This document shows positions 33,253 to 41,907 of a stretch of DNA of 64,000 nucleotides, piece by piece. Within the stretch, counting starts at the first letter, position 1; each line of letters opens with the position of its first letter. The notes under the pieces were generated by a model, which searched no databases, had not been told where the DNA came from, and worked only from the letters and a program-made list of their open reading frames with translations. The translations under genes were made by a program, and so were the position numbers. Origin of the DNA: Hymenobacter negativus (GTDB lineage: Bacteria > Bacteroidota > Bacteroidia > Cytophagales > Hymenobacteraceae); the NCBI RefSeq assembly GCF_016056375.1, contig NZ_JAEDAE010000006.1:62001-126000 (forward strand). Reading direction: 5' to 3'.

Positions 33253-33930
33253 ATGACTCGCGCCAACCGGTTCCGCTACTTCCTCGATTACTTCACCACC
33301 AACTTCCCGGAGCCCAAAACGGAGCTGGAATACGGTAACCCATATGAGTTAATCGTAGCCGTAGTCCTCAGCGCGCAATGCACCGATAAGCGCGTGAACC
33401 TGGTGATGCCGCCGCTGCTGGCACAATTTCCCACCGCCGCGCACCTCGGTGCGGCCTCGGCCGAGGAAATATTTCCCTTCATCCGCAGCGTCTCTTACCC
33501 CAACAACAAGGCCAAGCACTTGGCCGGCCTGGGCCGGATGCTGATCGAAGATTTTGCCGGCGAAGTCCCGAGCCAGATTGACGAATTGCAGCGCCTGCCT
33601 GGCGTGGGCCGCAAAACGGCCAATGTGGTGGCTTCCGTCATCTACAATCTCCCCGCGATGGCCGTCGATACCCACGTTTTTCGGGTATCGCACCGCCTGG
33701 GCCTCGTGCCCAAAACGGCTACTACCCCGCTGGCCGTGGAGAAAGCATTGGTGCGCTACATTCCGGAAGAGCTAATCAACAAGGCCCACCACTGGCTGAT
33801 TTTGCACGGCCGCTACATCTGCGTGGCGCGCTCGCCCAAGTGCAGCATTTGCCCGTTGGCCCCCAGCTGCGCCTACTTCGAGAAGCATTTCGGTAAGGCA
33901 CTGGCCTATGTTCCCATCCCGGAGGCATAA
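33253..33930 (+). CDS. nth: Endonuclease III
   Basis: Base-excision-repair DNA glycosylase/AP lyase that removes oxidised pyrimidines. It is 225 aa from ATG 33253 (MTRANRFRYFLDYFTTNFPE); an upstream GTG frame is unlikely. NPYELIVAVVLSAQCTDKRV starts the domain. The helix-hairpin-helix LPGVGRKTANVVASVI carries the catalytic lysine (VGRKTA), and the catalytic aspartate is in MAVDTHVFRVSHRLG. The [4Fe-4S] cluster motif C-x6-C-x2-C-x5-C is complete in CVARSPKCSICPLAPSC. It stands alone; the dispersed palindrome lies upstream. Confidence 0.95.
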   Translation: MTRANRFRYFLDYFTTNFPEPKTELEYGNPYELIVAVVLSAQCTDKRVNLVMPPLLAQFPTAAHLGAASAEEIFPFIRSVSYPNNKAKHLAGLGRMLIEDFAGEVPSQIDELQRLPGVGRKTANVVASVIYNLPAMAVDTHVFRVSHRLGLVPKTATTPLAVEKALVRYIPEELINKAHHWLILHGRYICVARSPKCSICPLAPSCAYFEKHFGKALAYVPIPEA

Positions 33931-34029
33931 GGCAGAATGGCTAAAAACGTAGGCTTAGCAGGTTTTTTAGCACACAAAGTTCCATTGTGAGTTCTAGAAA
34001 GCACAAAGGCATTTCGACCTGGCACAAAA

Positions 34030-35232
34030 TCAGGTAGCGGCGGACTCCAGTATTCGCTGCACTTGGGCAGCCATTCGCTGGCGGTCGAATTCGCACGCTG
34101 CTAAAGCGCGTCCATTTTCCCCGGCCCGGGCCAGCATTTCGGGCTGGCGCAGCAGTTGCTGCAGCTGCGCGGCCAGTGCCGAAGCGTCGCCAGCCGGCGC
34201 GTACCAGCCGCAGGCATGTTGCTCCACCAGCGCTTTGGTCCAGCCCACGTTGGTCACCACCACCGGCGTGCCCACGGCCAGCGAGTCGTACAGTTTCGCC
34301 GGCGAGTTGGCATCCAGTACCGGCAGCCCCAGAAACGAAACCACCGACACATCGGCCAGTGCGAACCACCGGAAAACCTCGTGCCGCGCCTGCCCCCGCA
34401 CCAGCCGGATGCGGCCCGGCCAGCGCACCGCCGCCGCCGCAATCAGCGGCTCAAAGAACCCGTGGCCCAGAAACAGCCACACCGTTTCCGCATCGGCCGT
34501 CACCATAGCCTCGGCGGCTGCCACCAGCGTTGGTATGTCGTTGGCGCGGCCGAAAGTGCCAGCATAGAGCACTACGCGCTTGCCAGCCAGGCACTGCTCC
34601 TGCCGCAGTTGCGCTACCGCCGCCGGCGTGGCACGGGCCGCCAGTGCCAGGTCGGTACCATTGAGCACGGTGGTCACTTTCGTGGCCGGTATGCCCAAAT
34701 CCTTCACGTAGCGCGCCATATCCGGTGAGAGCGGCAGAATATGTCGGGCGCTTTTATACAGCCGCTTTTCCAGCTGATAAAGCTGCTGCCGGGCCAGCGC
34801 CGTGGGCACAGCCTCCATCGCAATGGGAAACGCCGGCCACAAATCCTGCACCTCAAACACCCACGGCACCCGCCGCCAGCGCGCCACCTGCGCCGCTGCC
34901 CAGGCCGCCGTCAGCGGCGTGCTGATGCCCCAAATCACGTCTGGCTTATCTATCCGCAGCCCCTCCCGCACGGCCCAGCCGGCGTATTGCGCAAAGGCCA
35001 GCGCCCGCCGGGCCGGGCCCATCTTGTTGTCATAGCGCACATCGGCTTCGCGGATTTCCACCCCTTCCGGCACCCAGGGGAATTGCTGTGTCAGCCGCTG
35101 GCCTTTCCAGGCGGGAGTAGTCAACAGCGTTACCCGGTGCGTTTTGGCGATGTGCGCCAGCAGCGTGTAATGCCGGCTGGTGGCCGGGCAGTCGGGGTTG
35201 GTGTGGTACTGGCTGAAAACGGCGATGTGCAT
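34030..35232 (-). CDS. Glycosyltransferase family 4 (WbuB-like)
   Basis: GT-B fold glycosyltransferase of 400 aa from ATG 35232 (MHIAVFSQYHTNPDCPATSR). The acceptor domain holds HYTLLAHIAKTHRVTLLTTP and RVPWVFEVQDLWPAFPIAME, the latter typical of WbuB/WcaI-type enzymes of polysaccharide synthesis. The nucleotide-sugar domain has VVLYAGTFGRANDIPTLVAA, VWLFLGHGFFEPL, then FLGLPVLDANSPAKLYDSLA and VGTPVVVTNVGWTKALVEQH, with the usual E-x7-E region replaced by this stretch. It probably transfers a sugar in surface polysaccharide synthesis, but it is an orphan with no polysaccharide cluster around it. Confidence 0.85.
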   Translation of the reverse strand: MHIAVFSQYHTNPDCPATSRHYTLLAHIAKTHRVTLLTTPAWKGQRLTQQFPWVPEGVEIREADVRYDNKMGPARRALAFAQYAGWAVREGLRIDKPDVIWGISTPLTAAWAAAQVARWRRVPWVFEVQDLWPAFPIAMEAVPTALARQQLYQLEKRLYKSARHILPLSPDMARYVKDLGIPATKVTTVLNGTDLALAARATPAAVAQLRQEQCLAGKRVVLYAGTFGRANDIPTLVAAAEAMVTADAETVWLFLGHGFFEPLIAAAAVRWPGRIRLVRGQARHEVFRWFALADVSVVSFLGLPVLDANSPAKLYDSLAVGTPVVVTNVGWTKALVEQHACGWYAPAGDASALAAQLQQLLRQPEMLARAGENGRALAACEFDRQRMAAQVQRILESAAT

Positions 35233-35245
35233 GGGGCAATGAGTG

Positions 35246-35312
35246 AATGGGTAAGTGAGTAAATGAGTAAAGTGCTCTATGGAAACTTTACTCATTTACT
35301 CACTTACCCATT
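35246..35312. repeat. 27-bp perfect inverted repeat between gldB and the glycosyltransferase gene
   Basis: Left arm 35246-35272 and right arm 35286-35312 are exact reverse complements (unit AATGGGTAAGTGAGTAAATG and its complement) around a 13-nt loop. It ends exactly at the gldB stop codon. It lacks a T-tract. The arms consist of imperfect GTAAGTGAGTAAATGAGTAA mini-repeats. Confidence 0.85.
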
Positions 35313-36334
35313 TACCGCTTGGGCCGGTAGTGCGAGTCGTTGAGAATGCGCTGGGCATTCTTTTCAGCCATCAGGCGGCCCAGCGTCACGTCGGGGTGCT
35401 CGGCCACGTACTTGCGGATAATTTGCAGGCCCACCCACTGGCCCACGCGGCCGGGGCAGGTTTTGTCGATTTCGGGCACGTTGGGCCGCTCGCCCACGTA
35501 TTTCTGGAGCAGAAACGGCGTGGTATTGTAGAGCAGGTTTTTCTCCAGAAAATGTCCCCACACCCGGCCTTCGTTGGCATCGAGCCCAATCATCTCACGT
35601 TTGGTATAGCCCATCAGCACCGAATCGGGCGTGCAAGGCAGCACCAGACTGGCAAAATACAGCGACTTGCCCGCGTGTACCATGGCATCGAGCATAGTAT
35701 TGGCCGTCAGCTCGTGGCGGTTGTACTTGCTGGCCACGTCCTGGGCCAACAGCGGCATCAGGCCGGCCGGCGTGTAGCGGCGCAGCATGTATTGGGGCAA
35801 ATCGGGCCGTTTGCTGGCTTTGGGGCCGATAAACCAATCCAGGCTCATTACCAGCAGGCTATCATTCACATAGATATCTTTCGCCAGAAAGCCGCTCACA
35901 TACGTTACCGTAGGCGGCACCCGGAAATCGGGGAAATAGTAATGCACCCGCCGAAACATCTCGCCCAGGTTGTGGCGCAGGGCGGCGCTATCCGGGAAGG
36001 CCGCAGCCGTTTCCCGGCCTACTTGCTGCAGCGCCGGGTTGGTAGCCAGATGCACCAGACTGCTATCCAGTTGCTTTTCAGTTGCGGGCTGTCGTTGCAA
36101 ATAGTACCGCGCAAATGCCGGGTTGGCATCCATGAATTGCTGTGCCTGCGCTGGGGTTTTCAGCTGAAAAAAGGCCGGCTCCAAGCGCTTCATCCGCATG
36201 GGTACAGCGGCGGCATCCTCGGCCGCGTCGGGGCGGCAGCCTTCGGCAGGGCCGCTTTTGCAGCCGCCTAAGCCGAAGCTGATTCCTAAAAAGAGGGGCA
36301 GCCACCGCCGCCAGGCAAAATTATTCGTATTCAC
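35312..36334 (-). CDS. gldB: Gliding motility/T9SS lipoprotein GldB
   Basis: Lipoprotein of 340 aa needed for gliding and, through it, for type IX secretion in Flavobacterium. The N-terminus ends in the lipobox FGLGGC (Cys ~25). The mature protein reads RLEPAFFQLKTPAQAQQFMD, HLATNPALQQVGRETAAAFP, YFPDFRVPPTVTYVSGFLAK, MLRRYTPAGLMPLLAQDVAS, then HEREMIGLDAN-like YTKREMIGLDANEGRVWGHF and the C-terminal CPGRVGQWVGLQIIRKYVAE, as in GldB proteins. gldC, which often follows gldB in flavobacteria, is not next to it here. The T9SS cargo proteins in this window depend on this machinery. Confidence 0.85.
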   Translation of the reverse strand: MNTNNFAWRRWLPLFLGISFGLGGCKSGPAEGCRPDAAEDAAAVPMRMKRLEPAFFQLKTPAQAQQFMDANPAFARYYLQRQPATEKQLDSSLVHLATNPALQQVGRETAAAFPDSAALRHNLGEMFRRVHYYFPDFRVPPTVTYVSGFLAKDIYVNDSLLVMSLDWFIGPKASKRPDLPQYMLRRYTPAGLMPLLAQDVASKYNRHELTANTMLDAMVHAGKSLYFASLVLPCTPDSVLMGYTKREMIGLDANEGRVWGHFLEKNLLYNTTPFLLQKYVGERPNVPEIDKTCPGRVGQWVGLQIIRKYVAEHPDVTLGRLMAEKNAQRILNDSHYRPKR

Positions 36335-36415
36335 GCACGTTACTTTGAAGTAAAATTAGCCAAAAAACCTGTTGGCTGCCGGCAGTTGCCGACGGCAATT
36401 GAACGACAAACCCGT

Positions 36416-37108
36416 ATGAAAAAACTACTGCTCGCACTTTTCACGCTCGCCGCTACCATTGGCAGCGCCTCGGCCCAGGTCGAAATTGGCCTGAAAGTTT
36501 CGCCGTCTATCACCAGCCTGCGGGCCGAGTCCACGTCTAAAAATAGCTTTGCCAGCGATGGCAGCCAGTTCGGCTTGAGCGGCGGCTTGGTGGTCGATTA
36601 CTTTTTCGGCGAAAACTACGCTTTCAGCACGGGCCTGGAACTGGCGGGCAAAGGCGGCAGCATCCGCTACACCGACTACCTGAATAGTGGCGTCGGCAAC
36701 GGAAACCCCGTTCCGGTTTCGATGAAAATCAGCACGCAATACTTGCAGCTGCCACTTTCGGTAAAGCTTTTCACCAATGAAATTGCGCCCGCCACGCGGC
36801 TTTATTTCCAGGTGGGCGGCTCACTTAACGTGCCCATTGGCACGCGCATCAACGGCAACAAGTTCTATACCGACCCGGTCACCGGCACTGAAAACAAAGC
36901 TGGCGACTACATCTACTTCTTCGACGCCGATGCCCTCATAGCAGCGGGAGCCGAGTATACCGTGGGGAAGAGCACCAAGCTTTTTGCCGGCCTCGGCTAC
37001 CATCGGGGCTTGGTTGATATCGACCATTATTTTGAAAGCAAGCGCGGCATGAGCGACGTAACCATCAAAAACAGCTCGTTCGGTTTGGACTTAGGCATCA
37101 AGTTCTAA
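36416..37108 (+). CDS. Outer-membrane beta-barrel protein (porin-like)
   Basis: A 230-aa protein from ATG 36416 (MKKLLLALFTLAATIGSASA, signal peptide). It is built of alternating beta strands: VEIGLKVSPSITSLRAES, LSGGLVVDYFFGENYAFSTG, YLQLPLSVKLFTNEIAPATR, LYFQVGGSLNVPIGTRING and the C-terminal strand SSFGLDLGIKF with terminal aromatic. This is the pattern of the eight-to-ten-stranded outer-membrane barrel proteins (PorT/OmpW-like group) of Bacteroidota. Transport or structural role unknown. Convergent with rng; a shared terminator follows. Confidence 0.8.
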   Translation: MKKLLLALFTLAATIGSASAQVEIGLKVSPSITSLRAESTSKNSFASDGSQFGLSGGLVVDYFFGENYAFSTGLELAGKGGSIRYTDYLNSGVGNGNPVPVSMKISTQYLQLPLSVKLFTNEIAPATRLYFQVGGSLNVPIGTRINGNKFYTDPVTGTENKAGDYIYFFDADALIAAGAEYTVGKSTKLFAGLGYHRGLVDIDHYFESKRGMSDVTIKNSSFGLDLGIKF

Positions 37109-37127
37109 CCCACCGCTAAGTCCTAAC

Positions 37128-37166
37128 AAAAAGCCCCAGCCTCTAAAGAAGCTGGGGCTTTTTGGT
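37128..37166. terminator. Bidirectional terminator between the porin-like gene and rng
   Basis: AAAAAGCCCCAGC pairs with GCTGGGGCTTTTT (loop CTCTAAAGAA), giving T-runs in both directions. It ends about 20 bp from the rng stop. Confidence 0.85.
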
Positions 37167-37184
37167 GAAAAGTGATTCTACTCA

Positions 37185-38792
37185 CTAATCCACAATCTCA
37201 ACCTCGCGGTCCTGCAAGCGGCTCATGGCGGCGGCCGACGAGCGCAGTTGAATTTCCTCACCCCGCTCATCTTCGATGCGGTAGTCGGTGAGGCCCAGGC
37301 TGCTGTCATTCACCACTTTCACCCACTTATAATACTTCAGGTACCATTTCATTTGGCGCGAAATCAGCCCTTTGGTATAGTACGCGTACAAGAATGGGTG
37401 CACCGACAGCGTAATACCCGACTGGTTTTGGTTCACCAGCAGGTCGTCGATGCTGTTGTCGATATCATCCGTTACTTGGATAGAAGCCGAAATCTTGCCC
37501 GTGCCGCCGCAAGTGGGGCACACCTCGCCAGTCACGATGTTTTCGGCCGGTCGCACCCGCTGGCGGGTGATTTGCAGCAGGCCAAACTTGGTGATGGGCA
37601 ACACGGTATACTTCGCCTTGTCGAGCTTCATTACGTCGCGCACGGCGTCTTCCACTTTCTTGCGGCTTTCGGCCGAACGCATGTCGATGAAGTCGACCAC
37701 GATGATGCCGCCCATATCCCGCAGGCGCAGCTGACGGGCCACTTCTTTGGCTGCCAGCATATTAATCATTAGCGCGGTGGCTTCCTGGTCGTTTTCCTGG
37801 TTGCTCTTGCTGCCCGAGTTCACGTCGATAACGTGCAGGGCTTCGGTGTGCTCGATAACGAGGTAGCCGCCGCCGGGCACGGTCACGGTCTTGCCAAACA
37901 GCGTTTTCAGCTGCTTTTCAATACCGGTTTGCTCGAAAACCTTGATTTTCGAGTTGTGCAGCTTTAGCAAGCCGAGCTTATCAGGCGCAATTTTCTGCAG
38001 GTAGTCCCGCATTTCCTCGTACATCGCCGGGGCATCTACGGTAATGCTGTCGAACGACTCGTTCAGCATATCCCGCACCATCGACGACGTGCGACCCAGT
38101 TCGCCAAGCACTTTGTCGTTGGGCTTGGCAGTGCGTAGCGTGCTGTAGAGCTGCTCCCACTTTGCCACCATGTCCTGCATGTCCTTGTCAAGCTCCGCCA
38201 CTTCGCGGCCTTCCGCCACGGTGCGGATGATTACACCGAAGTTCTCGGGCTTGATGCTGGCGATGAGGCGCTTGAGGCGGTCCCGCTCCCCTTTGCTCAC
38301 AATTTTCTTGCTGACGCTGATGGTGTTCGAAAACGGCATCAGTACCAGGTAGCGGCCCGCCATCGAAATGTCGGTGCTCACGCGGGGCCCTTTGGTCGAA
38401 ATAGGCTCCTTAATAATCTGGACAACAATCTGCTGCCCTTTTTTGAACACGCTTTCAGCCTTCCCTACTTTGTCGAGGGCGGGCTCAAACGTGAATTTCT
38501 CCAGCCCGGCGCTGGGCGCCCGGCCACTCTGTACCGTGCGCGCCCACTTCGTGAAGGAATGGTACTGCTCGCCGAGGTCGCCGTAGTGCAAAAACGCGTC
38601 TTTTTCGTAGCCAATGTCCACGAAAGCAGCGTTCAGGCCGGGCATCACCTTTTTCACGGTGCCCAGGAAGATGTCGCCTACTGAGTAGTTGGTGTCGTTG
38701 CGGTCGAAGTGGTATTCAATCAACCGCTTGTCCTGCAACAACGCTATTCGCTCGCCTTCCTGAGTAGAATTAATGACTAATTCATTACTCAA
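37185..38792 (-). CDS. rng: Ribonuclease G/E family endoribonuclease
   Basis: Endoribonuclease of 535 aa that processes rRNA and decays mRNA. The N-terminus SNELVINSTQEGERIALLQD leads into the S1-type RNA-binding domain (VGDIFLGTVKKVMPGLNAAF, residues ~37-120). The catalytic DNase-I-like domain contains HVIDVNSGSK and GIIVVDFIDMRSAE, which hold the two Mg2+-binding aspartates, and VLPITKFGLLQITRQRVRPA. The zinc-link cysteines are in VCPTCGGTGKIS. The C-terminus is short, as in RNase G rather than RNase E. It is the last gene of a co-oriented group with the 29-aa peptide, TPR and HU genes. Confidence 0.95.
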   Translation of the reverse strand: MSNELVINSTQEGERIALLQDKRLIEYHFDRNDTNYSVGDIFLGTVKKVMPGLNAAFVDIGYEKDAFLHYGDLGEQYHSFTKWARTVQSGRAPSAGLEKFTFEPALDKVGKAESVFKKGQQIVVQIIKEPISTKGPRVSTDISMAGRYLVLMPFSNTISVSKKIVSKGERDRLKRLIASIKPENFGVIIRTVAEGREVAELDKDMQDMVAKWEQLYSTLRTAKPNDKVLGELGRTSSMVRDMLNESFDSITVDAPAMYEEMRDYLQKIAPDKLGLLKLHNSKIKVFEQTGIEKQLKTLFGKTVTVPGGGYLVIEHTEALHVIDVNSGSKSNQENDQEATALMINMLAAKEVARQLRLRDMGGIIVVDFIDMRSAESRKKVEDAVRDVMKLDKAKYTVLPITKFGLLQITRQRVRPAENIVTGEVCPTCGGTGKISASIQVTDDIDNSIDDLLVNQNQSGITLSVHPFLYAYYTKGLISRQMKWYLKYYKWVKVVNDSSLGLTDYRIEDERGEEIQLRSSAAAMSRLQDREVEIVD

Positions 38793-39006
38793 AGCCTTGA
38801 TTTAGTTAAAGTAACCTACCGGTAATGCCATCGAAGGCCTACCCCGAAACTGGCAAAGGGAAGCCAGAACCTGACGGCTCTGGCTTCCCTCGCGAGCCAC
38901 GGGAAAAGCATCTGGCGCGGCCCCACTCGGGAGGCTACGTGAGAGATAGGCGGCTGGCTCCCTTCCCGTTAGGAAAACTGCCGGCCGCCGCTACGCCCCG
39001 TGAGGC

Positions 39007-39096
39007 TTACTTCTTCTTGTGGCGGTTCTTGCGCAGGCGCTTCTTGCGCTTGTGGGTGGCAATCTTATGACGCTTTCTTTTTTTACCGCAGGGCAT
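39007..39096 (-). CDS. 29-aa basic peptide of the AURKAIP1/COX24-domain type
   Basis: Very small gene between the TPR gene and rng, encoding MPCGKKRKRHKIATHKRKKR plus nine further residues (LRKNRHKKK). Eighteen of the 29 residues are Lys, Arg or His. This is the usual form of the Bacteroidota AURKAIP1/COX24-domain (DUF1713) peptide, a small-ribosomal-subunit associated protein in related systems. The location next to rng and HU agrees with that. Start ATG and stop TAA are clear; it is too short for normal gene finders. Confidence 0.85.
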   Translation of the reverse strand: MPCGKKRKRHKIATHKRKKRLRKNRHKKK

Positions 39097-39135
39097 GATG
39101 CTTGGGGGTTAAGTTGGTGATTAATTGTGTCGTAG

Positions 39136-40056
39136 CTATTTCAGTTTGGCCATTTGCTCTTCCACCGAAGCGGCCAGCGCGGGGTCGTTGCTGAGGCTTT
39201 TGGCGGCGAGAAAGGCTTGTTTGGCTTCTTCTTTGGCGCCAGTCTGGGCCAAAGTTACGCCGAGGTAAAACTGTCCGTTCACATTTTTTGGATTGACTTT
39301 CACCAAATCCTGAAAACGCTTCACGGCTTTGTCGTACTGGTTGCTTTGCACCGCGAGGATGCCCATATTATACAGGGCTTTCTCGTTGCGGGGGTCGGCT
39401 TCCAGCACTTCGCGCAGGTAGGTAACGCCCTGCACGGGGTTTTCGGAGGCCATGTAGGCCATGCCGAGGTTGGTTTTGGCGTCGAGGTTGCCGGGTTGGT
39501 CCTTCAACACCTTGGTGTAAAGCTCCCGCGCCTTGCCGCCGAGCAGTTTCACCCGCTCGTCAGTAGCCGCAAAGCTAAACGCCTGGAAATAGGCATCGGC
39601 CGCCTGCTGCCAGTGTTGGGCGCTGGGTTTGGACAAGGCCACTTGCTCCAGGTAGTAGCCGGCGCTATCGAAACGTTCCACGTCGTTGTAGCGGCGGGCC
39701 AGGGTGGTGGCCACCGTGGCTTTGGCATCGGGCGTGGCAGCGGCCTGGTACTCGCCCAGCAACCGCGCCAGTTCCTGCCGTTGGGCGGGGCTGGTGGTGG
39801 TGTGCGGGGCGGCGTTGGGACCGTTGTTGTCGGTGGCGGTGGCGGGCACCGGCCCCGAGGAAGCCTCGGTTTTGGAGCCGTTGGTGGCCATACCGCCGCC
39901 GTCACGGTTGGCCGTGGCAGCAGCGTCCTTACTCAGCTCCGATTTACTCTCTTTCGGCTTCATGATGCCCTTGGGCAACACGTATAAGCCGCCCACCAGC
40001 GCGAGCGCGGCGGCGACGATTACCAATTGATGCGGAGCGGTGCGGGTAGTAGCCAT
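39136..40056 (-). CDS. Membrane-anchored tetratricopeptide-repeat protein
   Basis: A 306-aa protein. Residues ~10-28 are one hydrophobic segment (LVIVAAALALVGGLYVLP), followed by a low-complexity Ser/Thr/Ala/Asn-rich stretch (~35-90). From about residue 95 come tandem TPR helices: RRYNDVERFDSAGYYLEQVA, AKTNLGMAYMASENPVQGVT, ALYNMGILAVQSNQYDKAVK and GQFYLGVTLAQTGAKEEAKQ, ending in SVEEQMAKLK. TPRs mediate protein binding; the partner is unknown. Position between HU and rng is conserved in many Bacteroidota as far as I recall, so it may be part of a co-transcribed core group. Confidence 0.85.
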   Translation of the reverse strand: MATTRTAPHQLVIVAAALALVGGLYVLPKGIMKPKESKSELSKDAAATANRDGGGMATNGSKTEASSGPVPATATDNNGPNAAPHTTTSPAQRQELARLLGEYQAAATPDAKATVATTLARRYNDVERFDSAGYYLEQVALSKPSAQHWQQAADAYFQAFSFAATDERVKLLGGKARELYTKVLKDQPGNLDAKTNLGMAYMASENPVQGVTYLREVLEADPRNEKALYNMGILAVQSNQYDKAVKRFQDLVKVNPKNVNGQFYLGVTLAQTGAKEEAKQAFLAAKSLSNDPALAASVEEQMAKLK

Positions 40057-40184
40057 TAGCTGAAAAAAGCCGGCCGCCGGGCTTTCCCTTGCGGAAAAGA
40101 CACCGGCGGCGCGGCCGGCAATTCATTGTTGTTGTGAAACTGACCGGCAGTTAATCCGCCTGCTGGTTTCTTTAACCAACAAAA

Positions 40185-40493
40185 TTAGGCTTTGGCCGCA
40201 ACGGCTTTCACCTTCTTGCTGTTCTTAATCTTAGCCACGAAGGTTTTCGACGGCTTGAAGCTTGGGATGTAGTGCTCCTCGATGATGAGCGACGTGTTTT
40301 TCGAGATGTTGCGGGCTACTTTACGAGCACGCTTCTTGTTTACGAACGAGCCAAAGCCGCGCACATAAATGTTGTTGCCCTCGGTCATCGAATCTTTCAC
40401 GACTTTGAAGAAGGCTTCAACAGTCATCAATACATCAGCTTTCTCGATGCCGGTCTTCGTGGAGATTTCGGCGATTACCTCAGCTTTAGTCAC
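40185..40493 (-). CDS. HU/IHF-family DNA-binding protein
   Basis: Histone-like nucleoid protein of 102 aa. The HU fold is complete: MTKAEVIAEISTKTGIEKAD (N-terminal helices), FFKVVKDSMTEGNNIYVRGF (the beta-sheet start) and GSFVNKKRARKVARNIS, the DNA-binding arm. A basic Ala/Lys-rich tail KNSKKVKAVAAKA follows, which is a little longer than in short HU proteins. A strong Bacteroidota-type promoter precedes it. Confidence 0.95.
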   Translation of the reverse strand: MTKAEVIAEISTKTGIEKADVLMTVEAFFKVVKDSMTEGNNIYVRGFGSFVNKKRARKVARNISKNTSLIIEEHYIPSFKPSKTFVAKIKNSKKVKAVAAKA

Positions 40494-40603
40494 GTTGGTA
40501 TGGTACTTAGAGTGGTTGAAAAAAATACAGTTTTAGGCAAAAAAGTCCCAAATTTCAGCGTAAGCCCTTGCCCGGTAGGCGGTTCGCCCTTGAATTGGGG
40601 CCA

Positions 40604-40634
40604 CAAAGGTAACCCCATTTTTTTGTTTTACCAA
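40604..40634 (-). promoter_or_regulatory. Bacteroidota-type promoter of the HU gene
   Basis: On the minus strand: TTG (40632-40634), 20 bp, TACCTTTG (40604-40611), matching TTG-N19/20-TAnnTTTG. The leader to the HU start would be about 105 nt. The region also contains the start side of mutY on the other strand. Confidence 0.65.
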
Positions 40635-40683
40635 TCAACCTTCACAAACTAGGTGTTGGCCCAAATTATTCGCTTTCAAAATT

Positions 40684-41766
40684 TTGACCGCAAAAACCCA
40701 TCAGCCTTCCTTCCTGGCCTCGGCCCTACTGGCCTGGTACCCACGCCACCACCGCGACCTGCCCTGGCGCCATACCCGCGACCCGTATGCCATCTGGCTG
40801 TCGGAAGTTATTCTGCAACAAACCCGTGTGGCGCAAGGCCTTCCCTACTACGAAACCTTCTTGGCGGCCTACCCTACGGTGCAGGCTTTGGCCGCCGCGC
40901 CCGAGGCCGAAGTGCTGCGCTACTGGCAGGGCCTGGGCTATTATTCGCGGGCTCGCAACATGCACCGCACGGCCCAGCAGGTAGTGACGGAATACGCCGG
41001 AAAGTTTCCTGGCACCTACGCCGAATTGCTGAAGCTGCGCGGCATCGGGCCCTACACGGCGGCGGCCATTGCGTCGTTTGCCTTCGATGAGGCCGTGGCC
41101 GTGCTTGATGGCAACGTGTACCGCGTGCTGGCCCGCATTTTTGGACTGCATTCCGATATCGTGGCGCCCAGCTCGCGCAAGGAATTCCAAGCCGTGGCCG
41201 ACCAGCACATCCCCGCCAGCACGCCGGCCGATTTCAACCAGGCCATCATGGAGTTTGGCGCGATTCAGTGCACGCCGGCCAAACCGGACTGCCTCTTCTG
41301 CCCGCTGCAGCACCAATGCTGGGCGTTCCAGCACGGGCAGGTGGCGCTGCTGCCGGTGAAGAGCAAGGCCAAGGCCTCACGCACGCGCTATTTCCACTAC
41401 TTCGTGCTGCGCCACGGCGAGCAGACATACCTGCGGGAGCGCCGCGAGAAGGACATCTGGCAAGGACTGTATGATTTTGCCCTGACCGAAACTACGGTGT
41501 CCGAGCTGCCGCCGGCGGAGCTGGCGCGGCAGCTGGATGCCTTGGGCGCTACCCTGGACACCAGCCAGGCGGCCGAGCCCAGCGCCGCCTACCGCCACGT
41601 ACTGAGCCATCAGAAGCTGGAGGCGCGCTTTCACGATTTGCCTCTGGCGCAGCCGCTTCCTGCTACGACGCTTCGCGACCTGGGCCTGCGAGCGTACTCG
41701 CCGGCAGAGATTGAGGCCTTGCCCAAACCCAAGCTGATTGCTAATTATATTGAGCAGAAGCTTTAA
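40684..41766 (+). CDS. mutY: A/G-specific adenine DNA glycosylase
   Basis: Repair glycosylase that removes adenine paired with 8-oxoguanine; 360 aa. The start appears to be TTG at 40684, because the family N-terminus (SALLAWYPRHHRDLPWRHTR) begins just after it and no ATG is in frame. Catalytic parts: DPYAIWLSEVILQQTRVAQG with the catalytic Glu, LRGIGPYTAAAIASFAFDEA (helix-hairpin-helix), VLDGNVYRVLARIFGL with the catalytic Asp, and the [4Fe-4S] motif CTPAKPDCLFCPLQHQC. The C-terminal NUDIX-like 8-oxoG recognition domain is present (YFVLRHGEQTYLRERREKDI and WQGLYDF). Confidence 0.95.
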   Translation: MTAKTHQPSFLASALLAWYPRHHRDLPWRHTRDPYAIWLSEVILQQTRVAQGLPYYETFLAAYPTVQALAAAPEAEVLRYWQGLGYYSRARNMHRTAQQVVTEYAGKFPGTYAELLKLRGIGPYTAAAIASFAFDEAVAVLDGNVYRVLARIFGLHSDIVAPSSRKEFQAVADQHIPASTPADFNQAIMEFGAIQCTPAKPDCLFCPLQHQCWAFQHGQVALLPVKSKAKASRTRYFHYFVLRHGEQTYLRERREKDIWQGLYDFALTETTVSELPPAELARQLDALGATLDTSQAAEPSAAYRHVLSHQKLEARFHDLPLAQPLPATTLRDLGLRAYSPAEIEALPKPKLIANYIEQKL

Positions 41767-41821
41767 GCCAGCCCCTCCCAATATTTTTGGATTTATTGGC
41801 AAAAATTATTAGCAAAAAGTA

Positions 41822-41851
41822 TTGCTAATCGATTTTAAACTCTTATCTTTG
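41822..41851 (+). promoter_or_regulatory. Bacteroidota-type promoter of ssb
   Basis: TTG (41822-41824), 19 bp, TATCTTTG (41844-41851), a full match to the consensus. The start codon of ssb lies 56 bp downstream. The surrounding stretch is AT-rich. Confidence 0.7.
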
Positions 41852-41907
41852 AAGCAAGAACAAGCCGGGTGGCTCGTTCGACTGTGTATTTCCTAACGTG
41901 CAATAAT

